Assembly: GCF_002443255.2 (NCBI RefSeq)
Contig: NW_019211455.1
Coordinates: 58,027,164 to 58,091,163, forward strand
DNA length: 64,000 bases
Reading direction: 5' to 3'
DNA from: Varroa destructor
Lineage: Eukaryota > Arthropoda > Arachnida > Mesostigmata > Varroidae
The notes beneath the pieces were generated by a model. The model worked only from the letters and a program-made list of their open reading frames with translations. It searched no databases and was not told where the DNA came from. The translations under genes were made by a program, and so were the position numbers. Every line of letters begins with the position of its first letter. Within the stretch, counting starts at the first letter, position 1. Positions 37,480 to 50,509 of the stretch are shown here, piece by piece.

Positions 37480-38560
37480 CCTACGGTGAGGGTAGTAGCA
37501 GTAACATAACAATCATCTTTATTATTATGCTTGCGACTCTTACAGTCGGTGCTGCTGGTGTTGCGGTCACTACGACAGTTGTTTGGCCGTCTTCGCCAGT
37601 CCCGCGGTTGTGTCGTCCACTCATATCGTAACGATGTTGTATGCTAACGTCCACGCACGACCGGCGCTTTCCTTTTCCGGCTTGAGCTGCTGTTGCTGCA
37701 GCTGTTGCATGAACAGGCCCACTTCTCCGTGTTTCTTGTTGCAGTTGGCCGACAACCGCGAGCAAATATTTCCTATGTACAAGCCTAAAACTTCAGTGTC
37801 CCATGCTGTCTTTATCGCCGTAAGCAGCAGAAATAGCAACAGAAACCAACGTGGCAATTACCGTCACCCAGGTGAGGCGCGTCATCTCTGTCACAAGCTG
37901 CCGCTGTTCTTGCTCATACAATGATGCACCATTTGCTTGTTGAAAATACGCTCCCTCTTTTCCTTTTCCTTGTCTCTCTCGCTGTCTGCTACTGTAAACA
38001 AGGAGCTGTGAAAACCTGCTCAAGGCGATCCTACCACTGATAATGGTGGCGATGATGACGACGACGACGACGACGACGACGATGTCGATGTCGAAAAAAG
38101 AAGAGTTTGCCTTTTCTCCCGTTTTTGCTGCGCTACTTCGACGGCATCGACGGAGCTACCATTGTAATAGTGGTGCTTAACAGAGTCATGGTAATGCTGT
38201 CGGCCGTAGCCGAAGCAACGGCAACGATGCTGCTAGCGGAGGCGCAGCAGCAGAACCATTACTACTGGTACAACGCCGACGACTCTTGCGTACTAGCACT
38301 ACGACCGATTAACGCTAGCCCGCGTCGTTTTAGCCTTCTCGCCCTCAACACGGAGCCCTTGCAGGAGCAGCCATCGCTCGCGTTGTTGCCGTCGCCTGTG
38401 GTTCTGCGGTGCCCGCTGTTCAATTGGTGATGGCAGGTACGTTCTTAGACTCGTTATCGCACCACCGCAGCAGTTCGCCATAAGTTCTCCGTCAGTCCGC
38501 CAGCTGCGGTACCTGCGGACGAAGACGGTGGAACGCGTCGTCGGACGCGCGCGGCCGATA
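37480..38560. other. GC-rich island of degenerate trinucleotides
   Basis: The composition shifts to mid-GC with runs of GCT/GTT/GCC/GAC-type triplets on both strands, including a (GAC)n run near 38052-38085. Overlapping open frames of 60-113 codons occur on both strands, several with signal-like starts, for example MPRWFLLLFLLLTAIKTA from the minus strand at 37857 and MTRLTWVTVIATLVSVAISA below 37890. The triplet bias keeps stops rare, so none can be called as a gene. It may be an exon, a UTR or a promoter island. Confidence 0.4.
38052..38090. repeat. (GAC)n trinucleotide repeat
   Basis: About ten GAC/GAT triplets inside the GC-rich island. Confidence 0.9.
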
Positions 38561-40447
38561 GTGACCGATCAAGCGACAGTCCAAAAAGTCGTCAGAGAAA
38601 CGATCGTTTCTCATAGGCCGTCTTCAGAGGTCGCGTACTCAGTGTGTGTATATGTGTTTGTGTGTAATTGATCTACGAGCTTCAGTTCTTGGTGCGGAAA
38701 TGAACACTCGTGGATTTATCACGATATAAAAAAAAAAGGCCGGGTGTGAAAATTACAACGGTGTACTCCACGTGTTTCAGCTGTTGCGCTAACGAACAGA
38801 AATAAATTGAAGAGTTCTGTAAGAGTTGGCTCGTAACCTTCGACGATTTGACAGTAACGAACTTCGTAAAGCGTTTCCCGTGAGTCCCGGTTCCAGTGAC
38901 CGTGACTTTCGAAGGGTGTTTCTTATTGAATGAGAGTAAACTAGGATAACTCATAGCTCATCTTCGGACAACGGAAATCAAAAGTGACGAAAGCTGGATA
39001 TATAGTTCTACTTCTCTGGAAACGATTTCCCTCAGAGACAGTGTTATGTGCCACTATCTTTATGAGGTGGGTAATAGGGTATGACTAGAAGTGATTAACT
39101 GTAGGATTGTAATACCTATGCGATTCCATTATCAATTACACGCGGGAGGCACACAAGGGCAGCTCAGACTAATCGAGGCTGAATTATGCGAGTACGAAGG
39201 TGTATTGCCCCGCTATGTCCAAATGCAAAAGCCATCACTTTTTAATATCTGTCGTCGAAGCTAGGAAAGAGAAGGAGTCTTTTTCATTTTTTTTTTTTAT
39301 TATAAATCTGGTCCCTTCTTATGAGATGTTTATACTTTACTAACTGAAAGATCGGATAAGCCGCTTAGGTTGTTCATTCAACTTGAAACGTTGTTTTCTT
39401 CTACACCCGGCTAGTAACACGATGTGTAGCTTCGTCGCTCAGAAGTGTACAAGCCAGTCTTGATCATTTTGGGGATTAGGTTAGCGGCAATTTTACTGTA
39501 ACTAGACGTTACTGGATTTCCTCCGTGCCACCTGATGCCACAAAACCTGATGCCACAATTTAATCGGAAAACACCGCCTGCGAGTAAATTAACTCTAGTT
39601 TTTTTTTGACTTTCTAACGTACTGAATGCTGAAACTCTGTCTCATCACTGCGCAAAAGGTTCTATCTTTCGTACTCGAAAGAAGAAAAATTTCGTATGAG
39701 TGTCAGCTTGTAAGATATTAGAATAAATGACGCTTTTAAACCAAATCCCACTCAGACTGATGCTCTACCTTAAATTCTAATTCACATACACAGAGGCAAA
39801 CGTTCACATACACAAAACGTACGATATCTCAAAAACACAGTTATTTTACTCTCATTAACTGTCTAAGATGGATGACAGTCACTTTGTCCTAATGCGATTT
39901 GTGATCGTTCTGTTTTCAGCTTAACTGGACTGGGGTAGTAGCAGCGATGCTGTTGTTGGCTTGATTCAAGCAATAATTGTGTCCAAGCGTTTGTATAGCG
40001 CAGAAATCGCCATAATGTATAGTTTTATAGCACATCTTGATAGCAGATTACCACTCCCACGCGACGCGGCGATTCACAAAAACACGAAAGCCTGCCTGCT
40101 TGCCTATGTTGACCGAGATATCTATCGCCGACACGCAATGCTTTTGGCAATTTTCGTCAATTCAAGAGCTATACTATATTTTGACCACGCTATTGTTGTC
40201 TAGATGAATCGTGCAAGTTCGTGCAAAAATACACAAGCAGGATAGTGCACAATGTATACAGACTGGTATATGTAGTATAGAGGCATGCCTCAGTCAGGTG
40301 TGCTTCGTTTAAAGTGTACGCATACAACTACAGCAATACGCCTGCCGGTTCTATGAATTAATCAGTGCATCCTGTGGGTATGACTGATAAGTGCATAAAG
40401 TGCTTGGCTTTACCAGCCTGAATTTAAATTTTGTCAGACAATCTTAC

Positions 40448-40513
40448 CGGCGTCGTCCGTTCTGAGACAACTGTATTCCAAATTGGCGTGCACAATGGGA
40501 AGCTTGGTCAGCT
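40448..40513 (-). CDS. Candidate exon: Ig-like domain strands E-F
   Basis: Phase 1 on both sides, between a GGCAG acceptor and a GTAAGA donor. The 21 codons read LTKLPIVHANLEYSCLRTDD and onward, matching the typical Ig pattern L-x-I-x-x-V-x-x-x-x-x-x-Y-x-C with a following D-A-G supplied by the exon at 37296. The C-to-C distance to the candidate exon 42505-42352 would be about 63 residues, normal for Ig. However, that exon ends in phase 2 and cannot join directly, so a connecting exon is missing or the pairing is wrong. Confidence 0.35.
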
Positions 40514-41011
40514 CTGCCTATGGCTTCATCTACACCGATAACTTTGTAATAACAATTTTCATAAAACAAATAATCGAATAAGTTACGTACGTTATTAAGA
40601 AACGCACAGCTTGCCAAAAGGTTGTCAACCAGCCGAATGGAAGAATGTTTTGGTGTGAAAATGTGGCAAAGGATCGTGATTAATGAGTTGGCTCACCCTA
40701 ACTGAAAATGTGAGAGTCAGACGGCCGTATGCATAAAGCGGTCCTGCTTTTCCACACATTAGTAACGGGTACTTCGACACCGCTGGATTATTTCAGGAAA
40801 TGCTGGCAAACAAATGTACAGGTAGTTCGGCAAGAGTAAAACGGCCATCAGAAGGGTTTTATGTGCACATTTACCTGTATACGAAGTTCTTATACAATGT
40901 CTGCCCCTAAATTCCGATCAGCATTTGCTTACCACTATTATGCGCGCCGTCTGTTCCTGGACTTGGCAGTAACGCAGGAAACGACGGTTGTAATAGCGCT
41001 TATACTAGCGT

Positions 41012-41173
41012 ATGTCTACCTGTTCGCTTTCGGTTTTCGTGCTTCTGTTTGTTGCCCCGGCCACTGGTGCCACTAGCAACGAAGACAACGATGACGGCGA
41101 CGAGTGTGACACAGCTAACTTCAATGAGAGATATGTGCCGTTTTATATTCACGTTACTGACTATAGACGGTAC
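41012..41173 (+). CDS. First exon of a small secreted acidic protein
   Basis: ATG 41012 begins a textbook signal peptide (MSTCSLSVFVLLFVAPATGA, cleavage expected after GA). A strongly acidic mature N-terminus follows (SNEDNDDGDECD), then NERYVPFYIHVTDYRRY, up to a GTCAGT donor in phase 0 at 41174. No family is recognised. The acidic start followed by a cysteine-containing FLQNCDKNDLNKIESLLC segment in the next candidate exon recalls secreted EF-hand or Kazal-type matrix proteins, but this is only a resemblance. It could be the start of the gene continued by 41924-41980. Confidence 0.5.
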
Positions 41174-41923
41174 GTCAGTTGTTATTATTATTATTACCCC
41201 TACTAGTATTTGGATAACAACAATGAAGCGTCCGAACGACTAATTCTCTACGGAATATGTATCACGTGCCATTCGTCAGCCACTATTTAGTCTCATTAAA
41301 TCTGGATTGTTGAACTGAACAAGCCACTCAACGATTCGAAGACTGAAATCCCTAAAGTCTATTACAGATGCACCGTTGAACGATATTATAATTTGACTAT
41401 GTTGGGAGAAAGAAGATCTAACGGATTTTTGCAACTGACACAAACGGACTCGGTCGACTCCGATTTAGATTCTGGAGTCAATGCAACTTCGGCTCGTGGC
41501 GTTGGAAGCAGTTGTAGTGACTGAAATAAATTTTGAATTTTCTGAAAATTTCCATCAGGAAATCTTTCCAACGGCGATCGGACGTAAACAATGAAGCAAC
41601 TACAATCTGAGACCGAGATACAGACAACTCTGGAGCTGTCCGTCTTTCTGACTACAGCGGTTTCGAAAAGTGTCTAGCGATAAAGCGTAGAGTTAAAATA
41701 CCCGGCAAGGCTGAAGGGGGCTTCGATCATTGCTGGCCCCGATAGGCAGTTTGTCCATTAAATTTTGCACCGTTTTTCTTCTATCTCAAATATATGTACA
41801 TTTGAAACCAACTGAACGGGCAGCATAAACGTCACGGAGTCAGCGGTCATCCGAAACATAAGAACCAAACTATTATATTTACCAATCTTACTAGTTCTAT
41901 ATATATTCAATTGCGTATTCTAG

Positions 41924-41980
41924 AGCTTCTTGCAGAACTGCGACAAGAACGATCTGAATAAAATTGAATCTCTGCTATGC
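41924..41980 (+). CDS. Candidate exon 2 of the secreted acidic protein
   Basis: Nineteen codons, phase 0 on both sides, between ATTCTAG and GTACGA. Reads SFLQNCDKNDLNKIESLLC. Phase agrees with the donor at 41174. The C-D-x-N-D-x-x-x-I pattern is vaguely EF-hand-like but lacks the full loop. Short exon, so moderate to low confidence. Confidence 0.35.
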
Positions 41981-42256
41981 GTACGAATAGATACAAATAC
42001 CGTCAGAAGTAAGACCTACAGATAAATTTGTACGTCTACAGCTGCGCTAGATATTTGACGGACACACAGACACTTGGTGGAAAGATAAAGTGCCGGAAAA
42101 AGTAATAAAATGCTGGAAAAATTCTATTAATAAAGATGTATTAAATTAATTGAGAAACGATTGTGTTCGCCGTTTAAAGTATTTGATCTTCTATCAATAG
42201 AAATAATTTTTATTCAGCTTTTTAAAGTATTATTATATTAAAGTCAGACAGCAGCC

Positions 42257-42313
42257 GAAATACTTCAGGATAGGCGAGGTTATATAATAAGAACCTCGTA
42301 ACTGAAAGTATTC
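42257..42313. repeat. Imperfect hairpin, pre-miRNA-like shape
   Basis: CGAGGTT pairs with AACCTCG around a 10-base loop (ATATAATAAG). After a small internal loop the outer segments GAAATACTTCAG and CTGAAAGTATTC pair with one bulge on each side. About 19 pairs in all. No transcription evidence is available from sequence. Confidence 0.4.
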
Positions 42314-42351
42314 AAAAAGGGCTTGTTATGTTCTTGCAGCAGATTACTTAC

Positions 42352-42505
42352 TCCATTTTTCGTAGATTCGGATCATTTTGATCATATGCATAATCAGCTG
42401 TAAGTTCCTGTTTATCCCAATTAATGTTTGAAGCACTGTGAGAAGGGAAGCGGAGCTGGAGCTTTGGCACACTGGTATCAACGACGATTTTACATCGGAC
42501 AGCCG
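42352..42505 (-). CDS. Candidate exon, perhaps the first half of the same Ig-like domain
   Basis: A 154-base frame between an ACGTAG acceptor and a perfect GTAAGT donor. It reads VRCKIVVDTSVPKLQLRF near its start, then a hydrophilic segment with INWDKQEL and ending NDPNLRKM. The cysteine and tryptophan could be the first Ig cysteine and core Trp, but spacing C to W is long. It lies antisense within the tentative plus-strand secreted gene, so one of the two models may be wrong. Confidence 0.3.
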
Positions 42506-42836
42506 CTACGTATTATACAAAAAACAATGCCTTATTCGTTATTATTTTGCTTTAGTGTTTGATGTCAGGCACACATCTTAGCAGCTCGATTGGTTTAGCG
42601 ATCCATTTTATGTTCCGTTTGGTGTAAGGACAAATAAAGGCGTTGCTCTTCGAGGCTATCACAGTCACTGGCTCGTCAGAATTCTTTAACGGCTCTGATG
42701 GACAATGATGTTTCGTTTAGCATCTATCTGCATTGGGATTGTTACACTAGATACACGTAGGCCGGTATCGCTCGCGTGCGTCTGCATGTCTCTCTTTAAC
42801 CTCCCCTAAAAATACCACAAGGGAGACTTTCCGCAG

Positions 42837-45800
42837 AATCTCCTGTACAGCACGCACCCGAAGTCGAGTGAACGTTTTTGATTGCAAAGCCGTCGCAATA
42901 GCATTCCCGTGTTAACACTTGTATCAGGGCTATCTCGCAACCTCGCGGTTATCAATGCTTGTCTTGAATTCCGGTGCAAAACTGGTTTTCATACAGATGA
43001 CCTTTAGGAAGCTCATGCATGTTCAATGGGCACTTATACATTGAATATGCGTTACGCTGAACCTGCGCTCAACGTCCTTTTTTGTCTTTTTGGTTCGCAG
43101 GGTGTCCTGACAGGCCCACCTGCCGCGACGGGATCCAGTGAATCGCCTTGTAAAATCGTAGTTAGTTCTTTGAAGAATTTCTCCTATGCTACCATTATGC
43201 AATCCGTAAATGTCACGGATGTTGTAAGTTTTTTTTTTGCTGATCAGGCAAGCGGCTTGCGTGTTCTCGTCTTGGCTTTCTGTATATTCGTTCCACTGAA
43301 GCTACTCGACCTTCCGATGTCCTGTGTGCTCCAAGTGGGTTTTTTGTTGATTGAAATTTTGCAGATTGCACCTGCAATACATCACACGCCTGGAATTACA
43401 CAATCCCATTTCTTACTCACTTTCCGTTTTTTCAGCATTTGGGTTATAGTTCTGCAACACATAACATGTGAAATGTCGGTTTTTACCAATGGTGTTTTTA
43501 GACTCCAAGGTCTGCTTTCGCGAAAAGCCCCTCGATAGTGGCAATGTGTTTTTCCCCTTCGGATCCTGATTACCTTCCTGCTGGTCTTCGGTCTCCGTGT
43601 TTGACACGTTTGCATCACTCACGTATTACTATTCTTGCCTAATATATTCACTAACCTTCGATGAATTTCTGCAGCGCTGTAGCCTTGGCCATTGAGCGTT
43701 GATGCTCAAAGCTAACGGATGCGTTTCTTCTGAACTCATTTCTCCGGGGGGAAGCTTAATTGGTCTTCATTCACAGGTGTCGAGACACCTATTTGTCAGC
43801 CAAATTCTATCTGCTAGTAAAAGTTATCTAATTTCAAGGTATGCTAGATTCACTTGAAGTAGCCTACTATAATGGTATCGCTGTTAGCTAGGTATCGTTC
43901 GTTTGAATAGAATTTTCCTTGACGGTGGAATCATGATCACGACCGCTAAATTATTAGTATTTTTGTGCTAAACTATTTTAGTTGGCTAGTAGTTGCATAG
44001 TATTCAGTTGGCAGTAAGATCTCCTCGGGTGAATTCAAAGTCAGTCACAGTTGTCGTGCATTATACGAAAAATCCTCCGGGATGTATATTTGAAATTTTT
44101 ACGATAATAACAATTACTGTGATTGTCAACATGAAAAAGTGACATGTATTTTTATCTAAAAATATCGAACATATACATTATTATTGTATATTAGGGCGAT
44201 GCAGTACGTTATCATAACTGGGGGGCCTTCATTAAGCCTATCGTTTAATTCGATTGGTACGCTTTCCTTGTGGATTTGATGGGTGTATAGATCTCATGTG
44301 TCGGATTTCAGATCCGATACCTTTCACATTTACAGTTCGTCCGATCTCCTTAGTAGACTGTAACCAACATCATATATATAGCTTTCCACTCCGAAATCAC
44401 GAGACATGAAGAGATAACGGGCTGGCAATTCGTTCAAATAGCACTATCATGTATAGATACGAGCCCTTTAAATGCCACCAAAAATACTACGAAGAACTAG
44501 TCGAAATCGAAGCTCTGCTGCTTTCGAATGGTAATAATGATACACAGGTGACAATCGAGAGTCTCTAGATCGGCAAAAGTTGAACCTTTAAATCATCATG
44601 TCATTATAGAATATCAGTATTTTACTTAGGTATACGAAAACCATGGTTTGCTTGTGTACAAACGTATCTACTAGCACGTAATTTATCATCACTGAATGGA
44701 GTTTAGCCCACTTTTTTTTTACCTCGTGTTCGACAGACCACACAAAAAGACGGCGCCTTCTGTTGTTCAACATTCTACCGCCGGAGCGTATCTGAGTATG
44801 GGACATTTGGGAAATCGATCACAAATCATAATACGATGGATGGCATTGCAGCCCGGCGGGTCCAGTAGAACAAGTATGGCTGTATTCTTAGATGCTCAGG
44901 TAGCAGGAAAGTTGGCTCGTGTGTGCTACCGTTCTAATAATAAGCACATTAATAATTGGAACAACCAAATAAGTGGTTGGTTACTATACACTAGAGAGGA
45001 GTAACTTAAACGATCAAATGATATGCGATAAAATGTTTTTTTAAATAAATTAGATTATTGTTAGAGCCATATACAATATGTGTCAGTTAAGGTTTTTACT
45101 GAGCCATCACCTGCCGATAGTTTACCCATTTGTCTAAAAGTGATCGAGTGAGAAACCCATTAACTTTGCTCGGGCTACAATGTCTCGCTGCCAACGTATT
45201 AGTAACGGAAAATAGTCACTCATCAACTCTGTCACTATAGGTAGCGTTTTCGAAAAAACTGAGTGGCAACTTATGACTACACAACGGGACTTTGCTAATA
45301 AAAACAATTATATATTCCTTAAATAATTTCTGGACTTCTTATAGATATCACCGAGACTACCTGGCCGGATGCCAGCTCCAGCGGCCCAAAGGTCAATATA
45401 TCGGTGAATTTTGTGTTGATCAAGTAATTACGTAGGTTGAAAAGTATCAATCGTTCGACGTATATTTGGAGCACGGCCATATACTTCTTCTTTGCCATCT
45501 TTACTTACCTTCTTCTGGTCATTCGGCCTGTTGCTCAGCAGCTATGGAAATAGCTATTAACTATTAAAGCAAATAACGCATGAAAGCTAGTAGCACACTA
45601 TCAGAACAGGAAAAAACGTTGCCACCCAACGATGTTAGGATCGCAGCTATTACTAACGGATACTTTCCTAGCTCAACAAAGTCTTTGCCCTCTCAAAATT
45701 TGTAAGGCTCTCAATAGAAAGCAACTTATTCCGCTAAATATTACGATGTAGTAATTATTGCTATTTTCAAGGTGTCATTAAACTGCAATATGAACAGTAT

Positions 45801-46073
45801 AGTCGACGACCGTTTGGCAACGTTTTTGACTATAACAGTCATCATCGATGGTGGCATCTTCACTTGCCGACGGAAGGCTCTAGGCCAAGTTATTATATGG
45901 TTGTCAGATGTTGAAAGCTATTTTGCCTCTCTTCGACACAGGGTGCAGTGATTGGTTGCTTTGTGGCGTGCGTCACGCGTTGCAAAGCGAATGAATGTAA
46001 TTTCTTAGTTGGGTTTTTTTTTTTTTCGATTTAATAGCGTGCCGGCGTATGTCACCAAGCGCCGAATCGTTGA
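42837..46073 (+). CDS. Tentative 3' exons of the secreted acidic protein
   Basis: A phase-consistent continuation uses 42837-42867 (NLLYSTHPKS), 43101-43137 (CPDRPTCRDGI), 45345-45423 (YHRDYLAGCQLQRPKGQYIG then EFCVDQ) and 46038-46073 (RAGVCHQAPNR, TGA stop). The product would be about 130 residues with a cysteine-rich, Kazal- or thyropin-like tail. Weak points: very short exons, a poor GTGAAT donor at 43138, and the fact that 43101 and 46038 have strong acceptors that also fit longer frames. One of those frames runs from 43101 to a perfect GTAAGT donor at 43227. Treat as one of several possible models. Confidence 0.2.
43413..43622 (-). CDS. Candidate hydrophilic exon, minus strand
   Basis: Open frame without ATG, rich in N, Q, E, D and K (NTETEDQQEGNQDPKGKN), ending RHFTCYVLQNYNPNAEKTE at a GTGAGTAAG donor in phase 1. 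That phase fits the exon starting at 42505. An upstream acceptor is poor. It is antisense to a plus-strand frame of 170 codons (43026-43538), and I could not decide between them on sequence alone. Confidence 0.2.
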   Translation of the reverse strand: MSDANVSNTETEDQQEGNQDPKGKNTLPLSRGFSRKQTLESKNTIGKNRHFTCYVLQNYNPNAEKTESE

Positions 46074-48032
46074 ACAGCAGTTCATCGAGCTTACTGGAAG
46101 ATTTATCAGGGCCCCTCGTCGTCGTTCTCGACGTTGACGTAGATCACAATAGTGAGATAGATGGCAAACACCATTTCGCGCCTATCTGTGCAAGATGTCC
46201 AATAACCGATCGTTCGATTTTTAGTTAAACGCTCAATCTATTTTGCCAATGGTAGTCACATAAATTTAGCTATCCCTCCAAGATACTTGGTGCTGATCAT
46301 GCATCTAGTAAGTCCATGCAACGCGTAAAATAACGTTCGTCGAGTGTCGTGGTTTTAACTGCCATTCATAAGACTTTGCTAATAATCTAGTCAAATGACA
46401 AAAGGCTTCATCATTTAAACGGCCTACCCTGTGAAGAATGATTCCGACCCTTGTGCTCCTAAGTTCCTAAAGTCATTATGTTTGTATCTATGCAGAGCTA
46501 ATATCTACTATTACCAGAACGTTACGTCGGAACACGTGCCGATTCTCCCGTTGTCTAAAAGCTCTCAACCTAAATGAATCACTCACATCAATTTCCATCA
46601 ACGATCCGCGTAAATTGAATTTGCACGCGCCGAGTCGTTTTCCGATCCGTTGCTCGCGTTTTTCTTTGATATCTTCGAAACCTCGCCATCCTTATCTCCT
46701 TTTTTTTGCCCTTATTTGTTCCTGTCGGTGGTAGCGGCAGTGATGACCGTAGTAGCGTCATTGTCGTGTTAACAGCAAATTCAATTATGCTGGAACAGAT
46801 ACATTGTGGATATAAATGATAGAAAATTTGTCCAAAAACATCTATTTCCTGGTAGTCGTCTTTCTGCCTGTGGTCAATTACATCCTTGCACAAATCAAAG
46901 CGCTCCTGTTCGTCATTACCTCGATCACCGAAGGGAATTTTTCTATTTTTTTTTTCTTTACAAAAACATCGTACTGCTGTTGTTGTCATTGCTCTCACTG
47001 TCACCGTCGATGAAACGGCAGATGCGGTACAGAGAGCGCTAAAATATCGAGCGCAATTTCGTGACGATCGTTTTTTGCCTAGACTTAAGACAAACAACAG
47101 TAATGAGATTAACAAAACAACACCAGCAGCAACATCTAGATCGCGCGCGAGCAACACTGCATTTTTGCCCCTCTTTTGGTATTACATATTGTCATTGAGG
47201 AGAATTTCTATTTTCCAGTAAAACTTTTATTGTTGCCGGTTAAAAGGGAGATGGCAAAGGTTTCTTCCCGGATCCCGTTCTCCCCACAAACACTAAAAAT
47301 CGATTAAGGGGCCTGATGGGACGCGGATGTCGCTTTCTTTAATCCCCAGTCATTCAGCAGCCGATGGCAACAAGGACCGTTGCCAGGATTTCGGTGATTC
47401 CAAATCCTGCATTGTTGGTAATAACGGGTGAATCTCTACGACCGCCCCTATCGGCGTAGCTATTGCGGAACCAAGAAGATGCTTCTAATAATGCGGATTA
47501 GATATTGCGGCTACGTTTAAGCGGAAACGTCACTGTCCGTTTACGGTGATATACGTAGATTCATATAATAAAAACATTTCACGCACGGCTGCAAATAGAA
47601 AACAGTGTCATTGCCCAATTCCGGTGTCACCACTAATAAACGTACATGCTTCTCATATAATGGCGTTGGAGTTATTCTGGATGGATTTTCAGGATATGGT
47701 TGGGAATTCAGCGTCTCTGTGGTTCACTGCACCTTACCACATATATAAATGACTAGGTAAATATATATTCAAAAAGTGCGCTAAAAAAGGATGGACTCGA
47801 CTCGAAATTTCCAAGGCCATATGTTTTCATGTAAAGCTTTTGTTCCATGTTAAGAGTAACTGCGAGACTATCAAACAGAAAACGGTTTTTCAAAGTGTTT
47901 ATATTTTTCAGTTGCAGACGCCATTGAAGCCGCGGGAACAATATTTAGACACGGTCATATAGGGCGGTTTTTCCGTAGTTTTTAACTATTCTTTAAAATA
48001 AATTTCATAGAGACACACATCCTCATACTAGC

Positions 48033-48037
<5 letters not shown>

Positions 48038-48072
<35 letters not shown>

Positions 48073-48101
48073 GCATATATGTATACACATATATATATAT
48101 G
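48038..48101. repeat. (AT)n microsatellite
   Basis: Long alternating AT run with two short interruptions (ACGC, GTATACAC). Confidence 0.95.
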
Positions 48102-50509
48102 TGGACGTTTTGTTTAAATTTATTTGGTTTATACACGACCTGCTGCTATTCAACGTAGCGTGTAGTAGAATATTAACGCTCGACAAATGAAGGAATCTTT
48201 TCTGAAAATTTCTGTCAATACACCAAGGAATAATAGATATAATAGCTATTTTTATAAAGAAAAAAAAAAAGAAAATATTTTTACGAAAGTATTGGCTGTA
48301 TAAAAAACATTTTCGCGTTGCGCTAAAGAGTTTTGTCCTTTAGTTGGCACGTTATTCGATGTATAACTGCTATATTGTAAATATATTGTATGGAAAATTT
48401 CTTACAATAAAGTACCGTTGTCAACAACGATAATGTGACTCGGTTAACAAAAACCAATAAAAAATGCGATGAGTAAGTTTAAGTACATTTATTTTATTAT
48501 TTACAACAAACTGCAATGAAATTTAACTTATAACCTACCATCATGGTCACCAACTATAAGAGGCTTTATAGCCAGATGGGGCATATCCGATGTTTCATTG
48601 TGCAAAATGTTAGAACATTTTCAAGTTAGCTAATATAGTATACATATACGTGTTTTAACCATCATTTACAGATGAGTTGGACAATGATCAAGCGACAAGT
48701 CGTATCATTCTCTAAATACGTAGATCAAGCTGCTTTCGTGTGAAATGGGCTATAATAGTTCTGTCATATTCTCAGTAGCTTTCAACATATGGCAGTGGAT
48801 GATCTTACAAGTTGTACGACCCGAATGACGAACTACGTTCTTCGTATTACTGCTATTTGTATACTCTTCGTTTTCTATTTTGCCATGTTGAATTATCCAG
48901 ACTCCGTTGCCTATGTTAAGTAGTCGTACCAAACTTCCAGACAGTGTCTGAAATCTATGTCAACGATCATAAATCATCTCGTAGGCACGGTTCGCCTGGC
49001 TGAGTGTTCGGCCTAATCTAGCCCACAGTTCCATGTCCTATATAATGCGGAGCATTTTGCAATGGACCTGAAACAACTCTGGCGACATTGCTAATGCTAT
49101 AGTTGCTTCATTGTCGATGTTAGTGTCGGCAGCAACGGCAGGCGCAGTCGAAATAATGATGAAAAAATTCATCTCGTGTCACCACTCTCATCATGTGTTT
49201 AGCAAGCAGCGCGCGTAATGCGTGGAGAATTCGGAACGTCGTTGTCAGCGTGCCGTATGATGGGAAACAACGTCACTGGTGAGATGACGACGACGATAAG
49301 GAAGAGAAAAAAAAAAAAAACACCTTTCTAGTGAAATTGCGGTTAATCGATCTGAACTCGATCGATACGTTTTGCCATCGTCAACAAACGATCAGCTTCT
49401 GAAAATGAAACGATAAGCCCGACTGAAATCTCTGTTTCCAGACCTGAGCGCTGCGGCTGTCAGATGTCTTCTAATGAATGGCCGGACGATGTATTTAGTC
49501 CAATACTACCATCCATACAATATCTCCGTGCGTGTCTACGTGCTCTTAATGTACAATTTCTTTTATATGCCTGGACAGTGTTTATCGTTTGTAACATTGA
49601 CATTGAACGACTTGTTTTCTATGCGCACGTCGTATTATGTTAGCTAAATACTACTGTTATTGGACAGTCTGTCCGTTATGTCATTTGCGGCTTATCGGGA
49701 GGAAGCTAGCTGGCGCAAGCGACACCAAATAATCCAAAACAATTCCTCAGAGCGGAACAACGAGTCTGATTGCGGCGCCGGCGGTGGTTAGGTTAGGTAT
49801 CATGATTCATGGCGGTATTGCGTTGACCTTCACGTACAATGCACTGTAATGCCTTAGAGCTTCCCAGTGCATCGCTATTGGGATCAAAGATTGATTTTTC
49901 TATGCCGATTCTTCTTGCTATAGGTAAGTCCTACATTTTTTTATTGGCCTGCCGCCACTTGACAATCGAGGAACTAGAAATAATTTTTTTTTTCGCCAAC
50001 GTGCGTCGGATTGCCATTGTCCGTTAGCTTTGCTGGAGTGGGAGACGACTGAAGAGAAAGGTACACTTTAAGGAAAATATGATTGTGAACGTATCATGGC
50101 ACGCTAATGCAGACATTTAGGGGAAGGGAGCTAACCAGGATCGGAACAGCGTTGCAAGGCTACGTGTGGCCAACAATGATCAATCTACACAATATTTGGT
50201 GGCCACTGTGACTCCCATATGCTCATATATTTAATAAAATGTGATAAGCAAACATTTAATTGTAAATCAGTTTGGCGTCTTTTAGACATTACTGCAAGAA
50301 CACGAGGGCTAAGCCTTTACTTTCGCGCCATCCTATTGTATTCGCTAGAGAAGGAAACTTTCCTATGATTTCTATGTTACTATATTCTAAGTTTTATGTC
50401 GTCAGTCAATGATGCGGGAATTGCTTTTGTAGTCCTAAAGCAAAGCTAGCATTCAGGTATAAAGCTCTTTTTTTTTTCTTTTCTGCATATTTAATTGCGA
50501 GAATAATTA

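Noticed and set aside
41020..41063. Minus-strand exon that would connect the Ig-like pieces (phase 2 to 1)
   Set aside because: The phases fit, but it is exactly antisense to a much more convincing plus-strand signal-peptide exon, and the encoded residues are low complexity.
43026..43538. 170-codon plus-strand frame
   Set aside because: It runs across a strong acceptor (43100) and a strong donor (43227) and has no recognisable fold; at most part of it is an exon. It also opposes a minus-strand candidate exon.
46588..47157. 189-codon minus-strand frame with a hydrophobic segment
   Set aside because: It lies in triplet-rich, stop-poor sequence with overlapping frames on the opposite strand. 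Composition changes along it, no family matches, and there is no splice support.
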